Below, in pieces: positions 62,199 through 64,000 of a stretch of 64,000 bases of DNA. Positions within the stretch are counted from its first letter, which is position 1, and every line of letters begins with the position of its first letter. The notes under the pieces were generated by a model, which saw nothing but the letters and a program-made list of their open reading frames with translations, was not told the origin of the DNA and ran no database searches. The translations under genes and the position numbers were made by a program. Origin of the DNA: Glossina fuscipes (Eukaryota > Arthropoda > Insecta > Diptera > Glossinidae); the NCBI RefSeq assembly GCF_014805625.2, contig NW_023998414.1, positions 9,217,305-9,281,304 on the forward strand, given 5' to 3'.

Positions 62199-63040
62199 TT
62201 ATCATCCACTATCAAATACTTCGGAGTCACGATAAATCATGAACTCGGCTTTGAACTGCACGCGGCGGAATACCCGGCGGAGAAAGTTGTTGTCATTCAA
62301 ATGTCCTTGGTAAGAATTATGCCAAATATTGGAGGGCCGAAAACCACCAACATGAAAATAATAGGCACGATGGTGGGTCATCATGTACGAGCATCCGGTT
62401 TAAACGGGCGCACTCACCTTTAGGTCAGTGTACAGAAGGCATATATGCTCAGTTCGAAGGGTGTGCAGGCGCCTAGCTAATCAATTAATTTATTGAAAAG
62501 GTCGGCACAACGACACATGAACGAAGTCGCATCAACGATTGCTTTCAAAAAGCCCTAGCAGAAGACGAGAGGCTAGTCTTGATGGGCGTATAGCAATCGA
62601 GATGGAGAAAATCGACGTTTCCTAGCGGCGATGGACCCAAGGGCCACATGGATAGGTAAATTATTACTTCACGCACATCCTGAGTAATCATGGTTGCACG
62701 GGTTCGCGCATGATGCAGAGGAAGATGTAGAGCACTTCATACTGCAATAGCTTTCAGTGCGGTAGACCCCAAATAAAAGCCTAAGTAGATATTGCAGGAG
62801 ATGATTGGCAGTGATAAAATCGGGAACATTATAGGCGCGTTTACAGAGAAAGCGAAAGAAGGACGGCGGGCAGAGTGAAGAGGAATAATGTATTCCACTA
62901 AGGTCCCACCACATGAAATGCACTAATTGCAACCAGTCTCCGCGAAATAATACGTGACATCGGTCCCGTGGAAGAGTCGGGTCGAAGTAACGTGTGTATG
63001 TCGGGTTCCTATAATTCGCAGGCGTCACGCATGCAAAAAA
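62199..63040 (+). mobile_element. R1-like non-LTR retrotransposon relic, 3' part of the reverse transcriptase ORF
   Basis: An open frame 62199-62423 reads I-K-Y-F-G-V-T-I, then L-V-R-I-M-P-N-I-G-G-P-K, the conserved block following the reverse-transcriptase core of R1-like elements. After stops and frameshifts come Y-F-T-H-I-L-S-N-H-G-C (62,665-62,700), D-A-E-E-D-V-E-H-F-I-L (62,710-62,745), corresponding to the Cys/His finger region now lacking Cys, and I-I-G-A-F-T-E-K-A-K-E-G-R (62,830-62,870). The block is GC-richer than its flanks. It is 5'-truncated and dead. Clade assignment rests on the M-P-N-x-G-G-P motif only. Confidence 0.72.
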
Positions 63041-64000
63041 ACAAAAATAAAAAAGAAGTCTGCTCGCGCTATAAAGCGTATGCTCCTACGATTGAAATGA
63101 TTCGAAAGCTTATATTAATTAGAAATCTAAAAATTTCCATAGATCTCTAGTGAAAATTCTTTGGTGTTAAGGATAGAATGATAACTTTTACATATCTTCA
63201 TTTACGCCAATCGATGTCATTGTTATGCTAAACAAATTCATTGCATTATGCGATTAATAAAACATATGTGTGCGAACAAAAAATAATAAAAGAAAACCAA
63301 CAGAGAGGAAACAGTTAACCGAAATAATAGGAAATATATGAAATGTAATGTTTATAAAGCATAGAACAAAAAAAAAAAAAAAAAAAAAATACGCACAACT
63401 TTTTTTAATCAGGTTCCAAAACGATGTCTATGATAATAAATTGAATTGCAATCTTTTTATTTTCACTTTCGTCCGTTCAAAGTTTGCGTACAGGTTTAGA
63501 AGTTTTCTTCTCATGCGATTAAACTAAAGTTTTCAACTGTTGTTGGTTTGCGCACCACTTTAGTTTCAAAAACTATTATATATTTAATAGAAAATTCTTG
63601 ACTTATAAAAAGCCTTAGGGGATTTGGTAGCTTTTCTTTTACACTTGTTGCAGCAAATGAGGTTTACGTGTATTTGAATATGAGATATTTGTCGCTTAAT
63701 GTTGTTTATGTACGTTAATCGTTTCATTTATTACTAGTGCTGTGCGAAAATATGGCTTCAATTTCATTACAAAAAAAAATCAATAGAAGAAAAGTTAAAA
63801 GTCTTTTTTTTTTTCTTTACCCAAAAATTGATTGCTAGTGAGAAGCGCGAAGTACATTACGAGAGAATAATTTTTGATTTATGCTAAAACTTGTAGCATA
63901 ACTTAAAAGCTCGAGAAGAAAATTAGGCTAGCTGGCGAGCCAAAAATGGGGATTGATGATGGAAATTGCCCTATAGATCTTTTATCAATTTTTATGTTTG
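63041..64000. other. Gene-free AT-rich DNA
   Basis: Poly-A tract at 63,370; nothing else seen. Confidence 0.55.

Noticed and set aside
1..64000. CRISPR arrays, operons, ribosome binding sites, phage genes
   Set aside because: Spliced genes, polyadenylation signals and eukaryotic transposons show an insect genome; no such structure was seen.

Overview
The window looks like nuclear DNA of a fly, most likely a higher dipteran and possibly a tephritid-type fruit fly; the species is an inference. It is AT-rich, has GT-AG introns (some only 55-75 bp), long homopolymers and microsatellites, and two 10-N scaffold gaps (19499-19508 and 36531-36540). It carries many decayed mariner/Tc1 and non-LTR relics and a tRNA-derived SINE. 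Nothing prokaryotic is present.

Layout. 1-21.8 kb is gene-poor: it is upstream intergenic DNA or the long 5' intron of the next gene, and holds a mariner relic (1.08-1.37 kb), a second one near 18.4 kb, and copies of a dispersed repeat (family B). 21,867-30,999 (+) holds eleven in-phase exons, the transmembrane-to-stop part (939 residues) of a DPP6/DPP10-type dipeptidyl-peptidase-like membrane protein whose catalytic Ser is replaced by Gly. Its introns hold a mariner relic, a family B repeat and an unexplained GC-richer block (25.5-26.4 kb). 31.0-36.5 kb is repeats, including an 18-bp coding-type tandem array at 35.4-35.7 kb. 36.5-38.9 kb is a short-chain dehydrogenase (SDR) locus: the 3' exon of one copy next to a scaffold gap, then a jockey-like reverse-transcriptase relic, then an intact two-exon SDR gene of 249 residues. 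39.5-40.5 kb holds an unrecognised three-exon coding locus with one frameshift and one stop, either a pseudogene or a gene with sequence errors. 40.5-64 kb is again gene-poor: family A repeats, a SINE with a 12-bp target duplication nested in one of them, a chimeric mariner pair (47.0-48.2 kb), another mariner relic (49.6-50.0 kb), a DDE transposase tail (56.5 kb) and an R1-like non-LTR relic (62.2-63.0 kb).

The Dpp10-like gene and the SDR genes share a strand but have no evident functional link. The rest of the window is mainly a record of transposon decay. All calls come from reading the sequence and its translations; no database search was possible.
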